Assembly: GCF_030384665.1 (NCBI RefSeq)
Contig: NC_083677.1
Span: forward strand, 1,671,501-1,735,500
DNA length: 64,000 nucleotides
Origin: Lodderomyces elongisporus
Taxonomy: Eukaryota; Ascomycota; Pichiomycetes; Serinales; Debaryomycetaceae
Direction of reading: 5' to 3'
In this document: in pieces, positions 1-10,985 of the stretch
Layout of the letters: the number at the start of each line of letters is the position of its first letter
Position numbering within the stretch: position 1 is the first letter of the stretch
Notes under the pieces: model-generated
What the model was told of the DNA's origin: nothing
Databases searched by the model: none
The model's input: only the letters and a program-made list of their open reading frames with translations
Translations under genes and position numbers: made by a program

Positions 1-1
1 C

Positions 2-241
2 AAGACAAAGAGTGCTGCTTCTGACAATAGCAACAATATATTGGACGAATTAGATGATTTGGATATATTGGGCAAGAAAGCTGAGATTCTTGAAAGTAGA
101 ACCAGAGGTGCCAAAAATAGTAGTGGCAGTGGTGTTGGCGGTAGTTTCAAGGAGAGTACGCCTGTTGAAGAGCCTAAGCGTGTGAAAAAGAGAGTTATCA
201 GCGTTTTTGATGATAGTGATGATGACTACGAAGATGATTAA
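2..241 (+). CDS. TOP2: C-terminal end of probable DNA topoisomerase II (5' truncated by window)
   Basis: Only the last 79 codons are present. The frame is open from base 2 and ends at TAA 239-241. The peptide is charged and Ser/Gly-rich, with a DELDDLDILGKK segment, a basic KRVKKR stretch and an acidic DDSDDDYEDD terminus. This layout (basic patch followed by a Ser/Asp acidic tail) matches the divergent C-terminal regulatory tail of eukaryotic type II topoisomerases, which relax and decatenate DNA in the nucleus. No catalytic domain is visible, so the assignment rests on composition and on a recollection that TOP2 lies near CEK1 in Candida albicans, which I could not check. Another nuclear protein with an acidic tail is possible. 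Confidence 0.45.
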   Translation, partial: KTKSAASDNSNNILDELDDLDILGKKAEILESRTRGAKNSSGSGVGGSFKESTPVEEPKRVKKRVISVFDDSDDDYEDD

Positions 242-705
242 ACACCGAATGAGGAGGAGGAGGAGAAAGGGTGTATATATAAAAGTTTGTATTCAAAAGA
301 TGAGGTATAACTATTGTTTTGTTTAATGTTTCTTATAGTATAGTTTACTAGTTTTATAATCCTTATTGTAATTGGTAGTTGAGACGCGTCTGTTGAGAAA
401 ATAAAATAAAAAAAAAAAAAAAAAAAACACAGCCTAGCACGACACAAAAGCTCAAATGTATGATTATGTAATGTGCATGCAGGTACGGAAAAGAGAATAA
501 AGAAACAATCAACAAGATGTTTTGTTGTTAATTTTTTTTTTGAAATTTGAAATAAAAAAAAATAAAGGAAAATGAGTTAATTGGGAGAATAAAGACCAAT
601 AAGTTATTATTGTTCGATGTAGAGGAGGATAATCGTTTATGGTGAGGTGGTTGTAGTGGTGGTAGTAGTGTAACTGCTGTTTTTTGGCTTGTTATTGGTT
701 AGTTG

Positions 706-742
706 TGTTTCAGAATTTAAAAGTGTTTCAGAATCTGAAACA
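706..742. promoter_or_regulatory. Cluster of three Ste12/Cph1-type pheromone response elements, two forming a palindrome
   Basis: TGTTTCA occurs at 706-712 and 724-730, and TGAAACA at 736-742. The last two form a perfect 9-bp-arm palindrome around one central base (TGTTTCAGAATCTGAAACA, 724-742). TGAAACA is the consensus bound by yeast Ste12 and its Candida homologue Cph1. The site lies about 1.9 kb upstream of the CEK1 start and about 460 bp after the preceding gene's stop. Function is inferred from the motif only. Confidence 0.5.
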
Positions 743-1223
743 CGAATCTTTGTGAAAGCGTATACTGAAAAGCACTAATTATTTTAGTAATGTGCTAGAA
801 AAAAAGTAATGGAGTATCGACACGATTTTTTTGTCGAATTGCATCAATATTTTTCCTTCCTCTTTACTGTTGCCATCTTAGACGATATGTGGAAATTAAC
901 TTTCTTGTAGATATGTATTGGCTAAAGAAGATTGAAGAAAGAAAAAAAAATTGTGTATATTGACTTTACACTTTTTAATTGGTTATGTAGCTATTACACA
1001 TCTTTGTAGACGACCATTGGGGTGAAAAAGCCCATCTTTATGCCACATTCTATCTTAAATATATATTTCTTTTCAACAAAACCTTGTTGTGGGTGCAAAA
1101 ACACCATCAACGATTGTAGTCCAAAAGATCAACGGTATCAAAAGGGAATGTGGCACTTATATTAGCCTAAGTCGTATTCGAAAGGGGGGGAAGGAGAAAT
1201 GGCAAAACAACAGTGTAGAGAAA

Positions 1224-1230
1224 TGAAACA
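1224..1230 (+). promoter_or_regulatory. Additional TGAAACA element
   Basis: A further exact TGAAACA. It is flanked on both sides by copies of the direct repeat aacaacagtgtagaga or close variants (about 1206-1245). It may be part of the same upstream control region, but a single 7-mer could be chance. Confidence 0.3.
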
Positions 1231-2203
1231 ACAGTGTAGAGATTGATACTAACAATACCATTGACACTTTGTGATGACTTCTTATTCAAGTAAAACGGCT
1301 ACATATATATACATATAAAAATGTATATGTATTGCACACAAATGCAAACTGAGTTGGTGCAAACAAAACAATGGAAAACACCAATTAATTCTTTTCTTCT
1401 TCTCATTCTCCTTTTTTTTTTTTTGTCTGATTTATGGTAGATTGGGTAATATTTTGGAAAAGCCTTGGAGTCTTGGTTGGGGAAAGTTCCATTTGTACAA
1501 TATGATAAAGTGTGAATATACAGAATAATGGAAATTGGAAAATAAAAATAAAAATAAAAAAAATAAAGAAGCGGATTGTGGAAGCAATTGTTTGTGACAG
1601 TCGCTCCGTTTCAGTTGAGAATTATGGAGGAGTACAAAATTGCAGATATTGTGTAGTTTAAAAATGCAAGATCAAACTAGCAAAAAATAAAAAACAAGGT
1701 GTTTTGGTGTTTAGTAGACTGTTGTTGTTGTTGTTCTTATTGTTGTTCTTGAGGCTGTGGTAGATATACCAGTCCTACTACATCCAACACTAGAAGTGAC
1801 AGATGTTCGTGTAGTTTCAAACAGTTCCTGATGATGTACAATTGGCTAAACAGAACAAATATGCTTCCATGATGGGGACCATTGAATGAAGGAAAAAATG
1901 TATACTTACACTACTTACACTACTTACACTAACACTAATAAAGACGTGTAAGTGTATCTGATGTTATAAAGTAAGTCTCATCGGCTCGTACATTCTACCT
2001 CTACTTCCATTCTCCACTCCTTATTAAACAGTACCTTCAACTTGTCAACATCTTCTTTTGTTGAAACTAAATAAATAAAAAAAAATAAAAGATCAAAACT
2101 TTCGACATTAGTCAAGCACAACCACATTCTGTTCAAAGGTAAAATAAACTCTGCTCTACGCGACAACACGAGGGGAGTGTGAGAAGAAAATAAAGTTACA
2201 AAG

Positions 2204-2234
<31 letters not shown>

Positions 2235-2623
2235 AAGGAGAGAGAAAAAGAAAAAGTGAGAGAGAAAGAATAAAAGACTTATTCAACTTTCAGTCACTCC
2301 TTTATCACACATCACAGAGTTGGAAACAGACCACAGAATACAAAGCATTTGTCTTTTTTACAAGGTTTATTCTTTCTTTCTTTTTTTATCATCATCTTTT
2401 TTTGCTTTTGCTTTTGCTTTTGCCCTTTTTTGGAATCATCTTCTTGTCCTTTTCTTTTATCACCAGCTACAACACCAGCTTCTTGAATCAGATTTGGTAG
2501 AGGCAACACTAGTATCTGTAAAGAATACAGAAACTGTCATTTGCATAACTTAACAGTCACTCATTTTACCTAATTCCTTGCTCCTGCCCTCCTTCGCTCC
2601 TTCGCTCCTTTTATTTTATATAA

Positions 2624-3823
<1,200 letters not shown>

Positions 3824-4266
3824 GATGATAAGGGCATTTATCTCGGAATGAAACAAAGAGTATAGAGTACAAAAGAGAAACGGGAACAAACAAAATTGGA
3901 AAATACCTCTCTCTACTAAATATATGTATATATATATATATATATCTAAAGATCTACCGCAATATATTATGGTACAGAAAACATATAAAGTATGTATTTC
4001 ATAGAAAAAAAAATAACAAATACTGCTAATAAAAAGACTAAACTAAGAACTATAAATCATCTCTAATTAAAGGTAAGAAAGGAAAATACAAAAAAAAAAG
4101 GGGGACATGGAAGAGTGGCGAGAACAACAATGATACTAGTGTTGTTTGTTGTTAAACAAAAAAAACTATTTTCTCGTTGCTGTTGTTGCTGTTGTTTGAT
4201 TGTTTGTTGTTGTTTGATTGTTTGATTGTTTGATTGTTTGATTGTTGCTAAACTATTATATTCCCT
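3824..4266. other. Convergent 3' intergenic region with GATTGTTT tandem repeat
   Basis: It lies between the 3' ends of CEK1 and the minus-strand gene that follows. It contains a short TA microsatellite (about 3925-3945) and an octamer GATTGTTT repeated about four to five times (about 4205-4245). No gene is seen. Confidence 0.6.
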
Positions 4267-4863
4267 TTACTTCTTTTTGCCAAAGAGTCCTCTCTTCTTC
4301 TTTTGTTTCTTGCCATTGTCAGCCTGTAATGAGGATGCACTGTAGTTGCCTGCCTGGTATACTGCTTGTTCTTGGCCCTGGTGGTCATCGAAATTGATAA
4401 CTGGTCTTCTCATACCCTCTCCATTTTGTTGGTCTTGTGCTGAACCGCCTTGCAAGTTATAGTATGGGAAATCCTCGTGGAATCCCCATCCCAACCTACT
4501 ACTCTCCAACTGGTCTCTGTATGTCACATCACCGGTGATTGCATATTCAAAGCCTCGGATTGTATCCAAGGGTCTTTCGTTTCTTGAACGTGTAGGGTTT
4601 GACATATCGGTTTGCCTAATGGGCTGGCCAAAGATATCTTTCAAATCTGTTGAATCCTGCGACAAATATGAAGGACGTCTATTGTCTACTCTGTTTGCAG
4701 CTTGCTCAAATGGTTGTTCTTCATTGACGGCAGTCAATATAGGATCATGCATGTTTGAAGAATGGTACTTGTAATGTTCTTCATCCTTGGCGGAGATTTT
4801 GATGTTGATATCATCAGCGTTTTGGGGCGTCTTGTTGGACGATTTAGATCTGAAGATAGCCAT
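4267..4863 (-). CDS. Conserved fungal protein of unknown function (YMR295C/YGR273C-like)
   Basis: A 198-residue hydrophilic protein with no signal peptide or membrane segment. The most conserved-looking part is around residues 66-115: a Ser-rich segment, DIFGQPIRQTDMSNPTR, then ERPLDTIRGFEYAITGD. I associate the motif S-N-P-T-R-x-R-x-E-R-P-x-D-T-I-R-x-F-E with the fungal family that includes S. cerevisiae YMR295C and YGR273C, whose biochemical role is not established. The C-terminus is strongly basic (KKQKKKRGLFGKKK), which could mediate acidic-membrane or nucleic-acid contact; this is inference. The ATG lies in a TTG/CAA-repeat-rich context. Family membership is from memory of the motif; function is unknown. 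Confidence 0.7.
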   Translation of the reverse strand: MAIFRSKSSNKTPQNADDINIKISAKDEEHYKYHSSNMHDPILTAVNEEQPFEQAANRVDNRRPSYLSQDSTDLKDIFGQPIRQTDMSNPTRSRNERPLDTIRGFEYAITGDVTYRDQLESSRLGWGFHEDFPYYNLQGGSAQDQQNGEGMRRPVINFDDHQGQEQAVYQAGNYSASSLQADNGKKQKKKRGLFGKKK

Positions 4864-7233
4864 GATGTTGTTGTTGTAAATGTAGTTGTAGTAGTTGTTG
4901 TGGTAGTAGTTGTTGTTAATAATAATAGCTAATGGTTGTAAATTGTTTGTTTCTTTTTTTTCTTGTTCTTTTCGTTTTTACCTTTGGGGACTTTGAGGGG
5001 TTAAAATATGTACTTGCGTGAGATCAAAGTGTGTGACGTTTGCAAGCAAAAAAAAAAAAAAGGGATAAAAAAGGATCAAAGGGAAAAGCGGGAGTGGAGG
5101 ACAAAGAATTTTGAAAAAATTAGATTAAAGTCGACTGTAAGTTGCAAATGAACAAACTAATATAGTCTCTTTGGATACTGGGTTGAAAAAGAGGTAAGTT
5201 GAAAGGAATCTACAAAATAGTAAATAATAGTTGCCAATATGGAAAGGGTGTGTTGAAAAATTTAAAAAAATAAAAAAAATAAAAAAAAAGAGGTTGTAAT
5301 TTTTAGAAAGCAGAAAGCTGGGAAACGTAGAGGGAAATCAAATGTAAAATGTAAATATGAAGGAGTATTGTAAGACATAGACAATGTGAATACTATTGAG
5401 TTAAAGATCAGTTAATAAAATATAATACAATATAAATATAAATATAATACAATATAAATATAAAATTGTAAGTAGTGAGTGAATATTGAGGGTCGTGTAC
5501 TTGTGGTAGATTAACAGCACAGCCTACTCTCCAAACTTTCCCAAAGCTTTCCCAAAGCTTCCCAAAACTTCCCAAAAGTCAACTCAGCCACTCAAGTTCT
5601 ATTGTCCTTTTAATTCTACTATTACATGATTATTAGTACTTGCTTCCATTCAGAGTTAAATCTTTAAAGGGATATACTCTGGAACATTGAAAGGTTTTCC
5701 CTTAGTCTCTAAGTAGTAACTTATAAAATGAAAAAAGAAAAAAAGAAAAAAAAAAAAAGTTATCTACATTGAATTCTTTTATTCCCATTTTTGCTTTAGA
5801 TTGAAGAAGGAAGGAAAGATGGAAAGGGGGAGGAAGGAAAATAGACAGGGTAAAGAGAGTCTCTTGCTTATGGTTTGCAGAAATGCCATTCTTTCTTTAC
5901 CTTCTTCATCTGCTTCTTCCTCTTCTTAAATGATTTTTTCTTTTCACCTCCGGATGTTCCTTGTGTATTCCTTAAACCTTCCATAGAATATATATTTATT
6001 ACACCTTTCTAACCTTGTAAATTCATCTCATATATCTAATAAGCGCAAGACCTTAAACTACAAGAGATATAGAACAAGTGTGCCTTATATAGAGACACTG
6101 CCACCGAGGCAAAAGAGGTTAATTCTTTTTATTTTTGTTTCTTGGTGATGCTTACAAAACCTTTCATTATTATTATTATTTTCTTTTTTTTTTTTAAGAC
6201 TAAGTTTATAATCTCATTCTTTCTCAACCACCACTACCACTACCACCCACCACCCCTTTCGCATATACCGTGTGCTCTCTCTCCCCCCTTTTGCAAAATA
6301 AAATAAAGCAAAAAAACGAAAAAAAGAAAAAAAAAGAAAAGAGTGTGTGCGAGAATGAGAACAAAGGTGTAACTCAGACGACTAGTGTGTCTCATCCACA
6401 ACTCAAATTGGGTCCATCATTGAATAATGGATCTGATCTATATCTAGCTATCTTTGTTGAGAAATATCTAGTTGCAACAGTTTACACAATATTTAAGAAA
6501 AGACCATGTGACAAATGAGCTCATAGCACAATTTATAAAGAAAAAAAGGTAGAATACTTATATCATAATTATGCAACGCTAATCACCAAATTGTTCTTTC
6601 TAAATCTTTTACACTACACATTGTTGGATGACACTTTTGCAAATCAACAAATTCCTCTCCAATTTATTGTTTTTCTTTCTTTTCTATTTTTTTTGGCATT
6701 GATTTGAGTAAAAAGATTCATCAATTTATAACCATATAAAAAATATCACGTGATTGGAAGTAACGTTGTTCAAATATAATGTATACGAACAAGCACAATG
6801 CTTTAGTATACTAGACTCAATTACAACATAGTAATAAAACTTTGTGTTTTTCTTTTCTATTTCAATTCGTTACTGACTCCTTAAAGGAACATTAAGTTTA
6901 ATCAAAGCACAGGTAGTTAGCTCTAGACTTGACTGTAAATAGTGTTTTTTATTTAGCTCCTATCTTTTTTTTTTGCAGCTAAATGAAAAAGAGAGTATTG
7001 ATATGTGCAACAGGTATCTTTGTATTCACTCAGTAGTATTTGCGACAACATTTTACGACAAAATTTATCAGAATACGACAACCATCAAAACACTTTGTGC
7101 CTGAACTTTATAAAAACATTTGGCTAGAGAAACTCCTTTAACCAAAATATTGTATCTTTTTGTGGATAATCATACACATTTTAAACAAGATAAAAGAAAA
7201 GCCAAAAAAAAAAAAGAAAAGATTATATTCATT
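4864..7233. other. 2.4-kb divergent intergenic region
   Basis: It separates the minus-strand gene at 4267-4863 from TCA17. It contains an AATATAAATAT tandem block (about 5420-5465), five near-copies of ttcccaaagc (about 5531-5580), GGAAGG-rich and poly-T tracts, and one CACGTG-ATTGG composite site (listed). An 82-codon ORF at 6270-6518 is low-complexity and not credible. No RNA gene is recognised. Confidence 0.6.
6747..6757. promoter_or_regulatory. CACGTG E-box directly abutting a reversed CCAAT box
   Basis: The sequence cacgtgattgg reads CCAATCACGTG on the other strand: a bHLH (Cbf1/Ino2-Ino4 type) core fused to a CCAAT box for the HAP complex. It lies about 480 bp upstream of the TCA17 start. 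Motif evidence only. Confidence 0.3.
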
Positions 7234-7983
7234 ATGGCATCTACAGAACTACAACAAGGACAGTCAGGTACACCGCCGAAATCTTTGACTACAACAAATG
7301 ATGAAGCAGCAGCAGCTGCTGCTGCTGCTGCTGCTACTACCACAACTGATGGTAGTACTTCAGTTGGAGATCCAACAAAAGCTTCACAGAGTCTCCCGCA
7401 TCCACTTCCGCCACTCCCAAAACCTAGCCCAATCCAATTCATTTCTATTATATCGCGAACTGATAGACCATTATATATTCAATCTTTTCTATCTCCGCCC
7501 AATTCATCGATCAACTCAACCGATCCACAATCCATGAACCGATTCCTCAAATTTAACTTTCTTTCACATATGGCGTTGGATATATTCTCTTCTCCTACAT
7601 CATTGTCACTACGTCAAGAACAATTTGGAGAGAATGCAGACAATGACAGTAGTGGTGTGTTGCAACTATTTATCCAGGACCAAGTGATTGTTTACGGCTA
7701 CGAATCCAATAACGGATTAAAAATAATTGTTGGCGTAGACCAAAGCATACAAGTTGAAATGAACAAATTACGACTGTTGATTATGGACGTTTATCGATTA
7801 TACTTGAAAGTGATTTGTAACCCATTTAGAAATTTTACAAAGCCAATGAATGGATATCAAAGTATAGAAGTGGGAGAAGGGGAAGGAGAAGGAGAAGGAG
7901 AACAAGATGAAGAGGAGAGGATATTGTTGAAACTGGGTAAGTTTGATGACGGTATTAAAAAGTTGGTTTTGAAATTTAAGTAA
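7234..7983 (+). CDS. TCA17: TRAPP complex subunit Tca17 (TRAPPC2L/sedlin family)
   Basis: A sedlin-fold subunit of the TRAPP tethering complex acting at the Golgi on Rab GTPase activation. The 249-residue protein has a low-complexity N-terminus (poly-Ala of about ten residues, Thr run, Pro-rich) before the sedlin domain starting near residue 69 (PIQFISIISRTDRPLYI). The domain continues through FLKFNFLSHMALDIF, VLQLFIQDQVIVYGYESN and KIIVGV, then a helix with RLYLKVICNPF. An acidic Gly-Glu repeat (GEGEGEGEGEQ) lies near the C-terminus. The frame extends upstream to a TTG at 7120, but the first ATG is at 7234 and gives the sensible start. The S. cerevisiae protein is shorter (about 150 residues), the difference being the inserted low-complexity ends. 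Bet20/Trs20 is the other sedlin paralogue; the phrase YGYESNNGLKI favours Tca17. Confidence 0.82.
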   Translation: MASTELQQGQSGTPPKSLTTTNDEAAAAAAAAAATTTTDGSTSVGDPTKASQSLPHPLPPLPKPSPIQFISIISRTDRPLYIQSFLSPPNSSINSTDPQSMNRFLKFNFLSHMALDIFSSPTSLSLRQEQFGENADNDSSGVLQLFIQDQVIVYGYESNNGLKIIVGVDQSIQVEMNKLRLLIMDVYRLYLKVICNPFRNFTKPMNGYQSIEVGEGEGEGEGEQDEEERILLKLGKFDDGIKKLVLKFK

Positions 7984-8365
7984 CCTATTTGCAGATACAT
8001 CCTTTTTTGTCGAGGGGGGAGAAGGGGGGGGTAAATTTACATTCTTTTAACAATTTTTTTTGACTCTTATACTATTTATATATTCTTCCATGTGTATAAT
8101 CTTGAATTTACTCGAGGTTATCAATCATTTTTGAAAACTGAGTACCAGTATATCATTGATGGAACTAAAAGAGATTAGGTAGCGAGAAATATATATATTT
8201 AGTGTATTGCAGTTGCACACTAGCATTTCTAAACATTGGTATGTCATAGATTACAATCTTACAAATGTTCAAATGTAAAATCATATCACAATTACTTTAT
8301 TTCCTTTTCCATGTCCATTCCCATTTCCATGTTCATTCCCATTCCCTTTTCCATTTCCATCTCCT
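7984..8365. other. Convergent 3' intergenic region
   Basis: It lies between the 3' ends of TCA17 and IES6. It holds G-rich (about 8015-8032) and poly-T runs and a degenerate TTCCCAT/TTCCATG array (about 8298-8362). No gene is seen. Confidence 0.6.
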
Positions 8366-8755
8366 TTATTTCAAAATGACATTTGCGCCTCTAAGTTCCA
8401 AGTAGTTTTGGTCCACACCAGGTTGGATATTCTTTATAACTTCTTGGTATATCTCCACATTATGGAAACGCAACTGGTTTGCCGGGTTCTTGTACTTTCC
8501 TTCAAGACCAGTGATATCACAATAATGCTTTTTAGGCAAGAGCGATGGTGGTGCAGTAACACTTAGGTATGTAGGCTTGTCTGTAGGTAAATTTGGTTTC
8601 GATTGAATATAACGTATTTCATCAGCAATGAGTTGTCTAGCTGGCTTATAGCGTCGACTACCAACGGATTTCCTATGTGGATTCTGCTTAAAAGAGTGTG
8701 GTTTTGTTGTTACTTCCAGTAGTGCGTGTAGTTCGAGTGAAGCTTGTGCAGACAT
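8366..8755 (-). CDS. IES6: INO80 chromatin-remodelling complex subunit Ies6 (YL1-C domain)
   Basis: Ies6 is a small subunit of the nuclear INO80 remodeller that works with Arp5 in nucleosome sliding. The 129-residue protein has a basic region (SFKQNPHRKSVGSRRYKPARQLIADE), then a YL1 C-terminal domain: PSLLPKKHYCDITGLEGKY, NPANQLRFHN, and the ending PGVDQNYLELRGANVILK, which matches the yeast Ies6 terminus almost residue for residue. The frame runs upstream to a TTG at 8812, but the first ATG is at 8753-8755. The Ser-rich N-terminus of the S. cerevisiae protein (166 residues) is missing here. The gene is divergent from AFG1. Confidence 0.9.
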   Translation of the reverse strand: MSAQASLELHALLEVTTKPHSFKQNPHRKSVGSRRYKPARQLIADEIRYIQSKPNLPTDKPTYLSVTAPPSLLPKKHYCDITGLEGKYKNPANQLRFHNVEIYQEVIKNIQPGVDQNYLELRGANVILK

Positions 8756-9179
8756 TTTTAGTGGTTGGCGTACTGGTAGTAGCTTTAGTTGTGTGTTCCT
8801 CAATACTTTCAATTCATTAAAGGATGTTTTTGTCTTCTACCTGAATGGGCTTTCTTACGCATTGTAATGACCAGAGGGGGGGAGAGAGATAGAGAGAAAG
8901 AGAGAAAGAGAGAAAAAAAAAAAGAAAAATAAGATTCGAGTTATATCACCTCCACTTTTTACATCTTTTTTTTTTTGTTTCTTTTTTTTTTTGCTCTATT
9001 GCAAATATATAGTTACCCCGGGTACCTCCACAACTTGACAACTCCCAACAGGCTCGGTATTTCAAATGGATACACAATTTATAGAAACATAGACATTGTT
9101 ATAGAAAGTCAGAAAGAAAGGAATATATATTTATATATATATATTTAGATCAACACTCGCTAGAATCCATTCATTTATT
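8756..9179. other. Divergent promoter region IES6/AFG1
   Basis: It holds AGAGA and poly-T tracts and a TATA-rich stretch (atatatatttatatatatat, about 9122-9146) about 35-55 bp before the AFG1 start. No gene is seen. Confidence 0.5.
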
Positions 9180-10985
9180 ATGTTATTGAGCACTCCACAT
9201 TTTGCACAATCTCGAATATTGCATCGGCATCTCACTATTTCGACCAATCTCAATGCGTTTAAAAGTCAATTAGGTCAAGTGCATCTATTTCGTGGACCAA
9301 TTAATTTTCATATACAATGCAGGTCGCAATCCACATCTTCTTTAGATCAAGCTTCAGCAGCTGAAGCTTCAGAAAATAATTTAGCTAATTCTGCTACTTC
9401 GACGAATCCGGTACATAGTTCCAAAGAGACACCGCTTGCATTGTATGAAAAGAGGGTTTCGAATGGGAAATTGCGCGATGATCCATACCAAAGGAAAATC
9501 ATCACTTCGTTATCGGTGCTTCATCAACTGTTGGCAAACTATACTCCACCTAAAGTGTCAATTCCTACTGCTGCTGATTTGAAACCCAAGAATAATGGGT
9601 TCCGTTCTATTGGCAAAGTTTTTTCTTCTTTTTTTGGCAAGAATGGTGAGAGCGGTGGAGGTACCAGTGGTTCTGCAACTGCTACTGCCGAAGTGATTGA
9701 TTTTGATCGTGATTATAGCAATGCCAATGGAGTGAGAGGTATTTATTTATATGGCGATGTGGGATGTGGCAAGACAATGTTGATGGACTTGTTTTACCTG
9801 ACTATTCCGCAACATTTACCCAAGATGCGTGTGCATTTCCATCAGTTTATGCAGAAAATACACAAGAGAACGCACCAGTTGAAGGTTGAGAATCGTAATC
9901 CAAGTGGCCACGATGAGATTGATGTGATACCTATCCTTGCGGCGGAGATTGCTAATTCTGCTACGGTGTTGTGTTTTGATGAGTTTCAAGTGACTGATGT
10001 TGCTGATGCCATGTTGTTGCGACGGTTGATGATGATGCTCTTGTCGCCGGAGTATGGTGTTGTTTTGTTTGCCACGAGTAATCGAGCACCAGATGATTTG
10101 TATTTGAATGGGATCCAGCGTGTGAGTTTTATTCCGTGCATTCAGTTGATTAAGCATAAATGTCGTGTTATATTTTTGAATTCGCCAACCGATTATAGAA
10201 AGATCCCCAAACCATTGAGTTCAGTATATTATTGGCCCAAACCGGGTGTTAAATGGGCCAGTAAGGCTAATTTGGCCAATTGCAAAAAGCACGTTGATAC
10301 GTGGTACGAGTATTTTAACCAAGGAAATGAAGATCATCATCATCATCATAATAATAATAATAAAAGTAATGGTGAAAGCCATCTGCTGTTGCTCGAGAAA
10401 AAGACTGATTATTCGCTTGATGTTTGGGGAAGGAAAATACATGTTCCTATTTGTTCTCCTCCTAGAGTAGCGCAGTTTACGTTTTTTGAGTTGTGTGGTA
10501 CACCAATGGCTGCTGGTGATTATTTGTGTCTTGCTGAGCATTTTCTGGCGTTTATTGTTACCGATATTCCGTTTTTGTCTATTAATGAGAGGAATCAGAT
10601 TCGGAGGTTTATTACGTTTCTTGATGCTGTGTATGATGCTAGGGGTAAGATTGCTGTGACTAGTGCTGCACCGTTTAAGGATCTATTTGTTGAGCCTGAG
10701 CAGTTGTTGGTTTCTGGTGATCATTATGAGTTGATTAATAAGAAGCAGAAAGAGGATTCACAAGAGAATGTGACAAAGTCAAATACAAAGTCAAAGTCAA
10801 CTTCAAACTCGCAAACTGAAGATAGTTTTGCAGATGATGAGTTGGTTACTAAGCATGGTTTTGATAAGCTGATTGCTAAGAAGGCTAGTTTATTTGTGGT
10901 TAACGATGAAGAGAAGTTTGCTTTTGCTAGAGCATTGAGTCGGTTAGCGCAGATGAGTACTACAGAGTGGATTGATCAAGATTGA
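9180..10985 (+). CDS. AFG1: Mitochondrial AAA-family ATPase Afg1 (LACE1/ZapE family)
   Basis: Afg1 is a mitochondrial-inner-membrane P-loop ATPase implicated in turnover of mitochondrially encoded respiratory subunits. The 601-residue protein has a Ser/Arg/His-rich N-terminus consistent with a presequence. The family's DPYQRKI motif is followed by Walker A GDVGCGKT (residues 192-199) and MDLFY. HFHQFM-KIH, Walker [10 protein letters not shown] (Asp267, Glu268), the sensor segment [14 protein letters not shown] and [10 protein letters not shown] follow. Lineage-specific insertions are a Ser/Gly/Thr-rich loop (about 155-175) and a His5-Asn4 run (about 383-391). S. cerevisiae Afg1 is 509 residues. 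CTG codons here (for example in the FYxTIP segment) should be read as serine. Confidence 0.95.
   Translation: MLLSTPHFAQSRILHRHLTISTNLNAFKSQLGQVHLFRGPINFHIQCRSQSTSSLDQASAAEASENNLANSATSTNPVHSSKETPLALYEKRVSNGKLRDDPYQRKIITSLSVLHQLLANYTPPKVSIPTAADLKPKNNGFRSIGKVFSSFFGKNGESGGGTSGSATATAEVIDFDRDYSNANGVRGIYLYGDVGCGKTMLMDLFYLTIPQHLPKMRVHFHQFMQKIHKRTHQLKVENRNPSGHDEIDVIPILAAEIANSATVLCFDEFQVTDVADAMLLRRLMMMLLSPEYGVVLFATSNRAPDDLYLNGIQRVSFIPCIQLIKHKCRVIFLNSPTDYRKIPKPLSSVYYWPKPGVKWASKANLANCKKHVDTWYEYFNQGNEDHHHHHNNNNKSNGESHLLLLEKKTDYSLDVWGRKIHVPICSPPRVAQFTFFELCGTPMAAGDYLCLAEHFLAFIVTDIPFLSINERNQIRRFITFLDAVYDARGKIAVTSAAPFKDLFVEPEQLLVSGDHYELINKKQKEDSQENVTKSNTKSKSTSNSQTEDSFADDELVTKHGFDKLIAKKASLFVVNDEEKFAFARALSRLAQMSTTEWIDQD

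Noticed and set aside
1041..1155. 10-bp inverted repeat suggestive of a structured RNA
   Set aside because: Arms are 95 bp apart with no further stems; not enough to call an RNA gene.
1978..2286. 102-codon minus-strand ORF in the CEK1 upstream region
   Set aside because: Translation is dominated by Ser/Leu/Phe repeats from a GA-rich tract and it has no recognisable domain; likely chance.
6270..6518. 82-codon plus-strand ORF
   Set aside because: Lys/Glu run from A-rich DNA, no family resemblance, and T/C-rich flanks.
7120..7233. Upstream extension of TCA17
   Set aside because: It begins at TTG, not ATG, and reads through A-rich leader sequence; the ATG at 7234 is preferred.
8756..8865. Possible upstream exon of IES6 (ATG CGT AAG AAA..., minus strand)
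   Set aside because: A GTAAG-like site exists, but no TACTAAC branch point is found and the ATG at 8755 already gives a full YL1-C domain protein.
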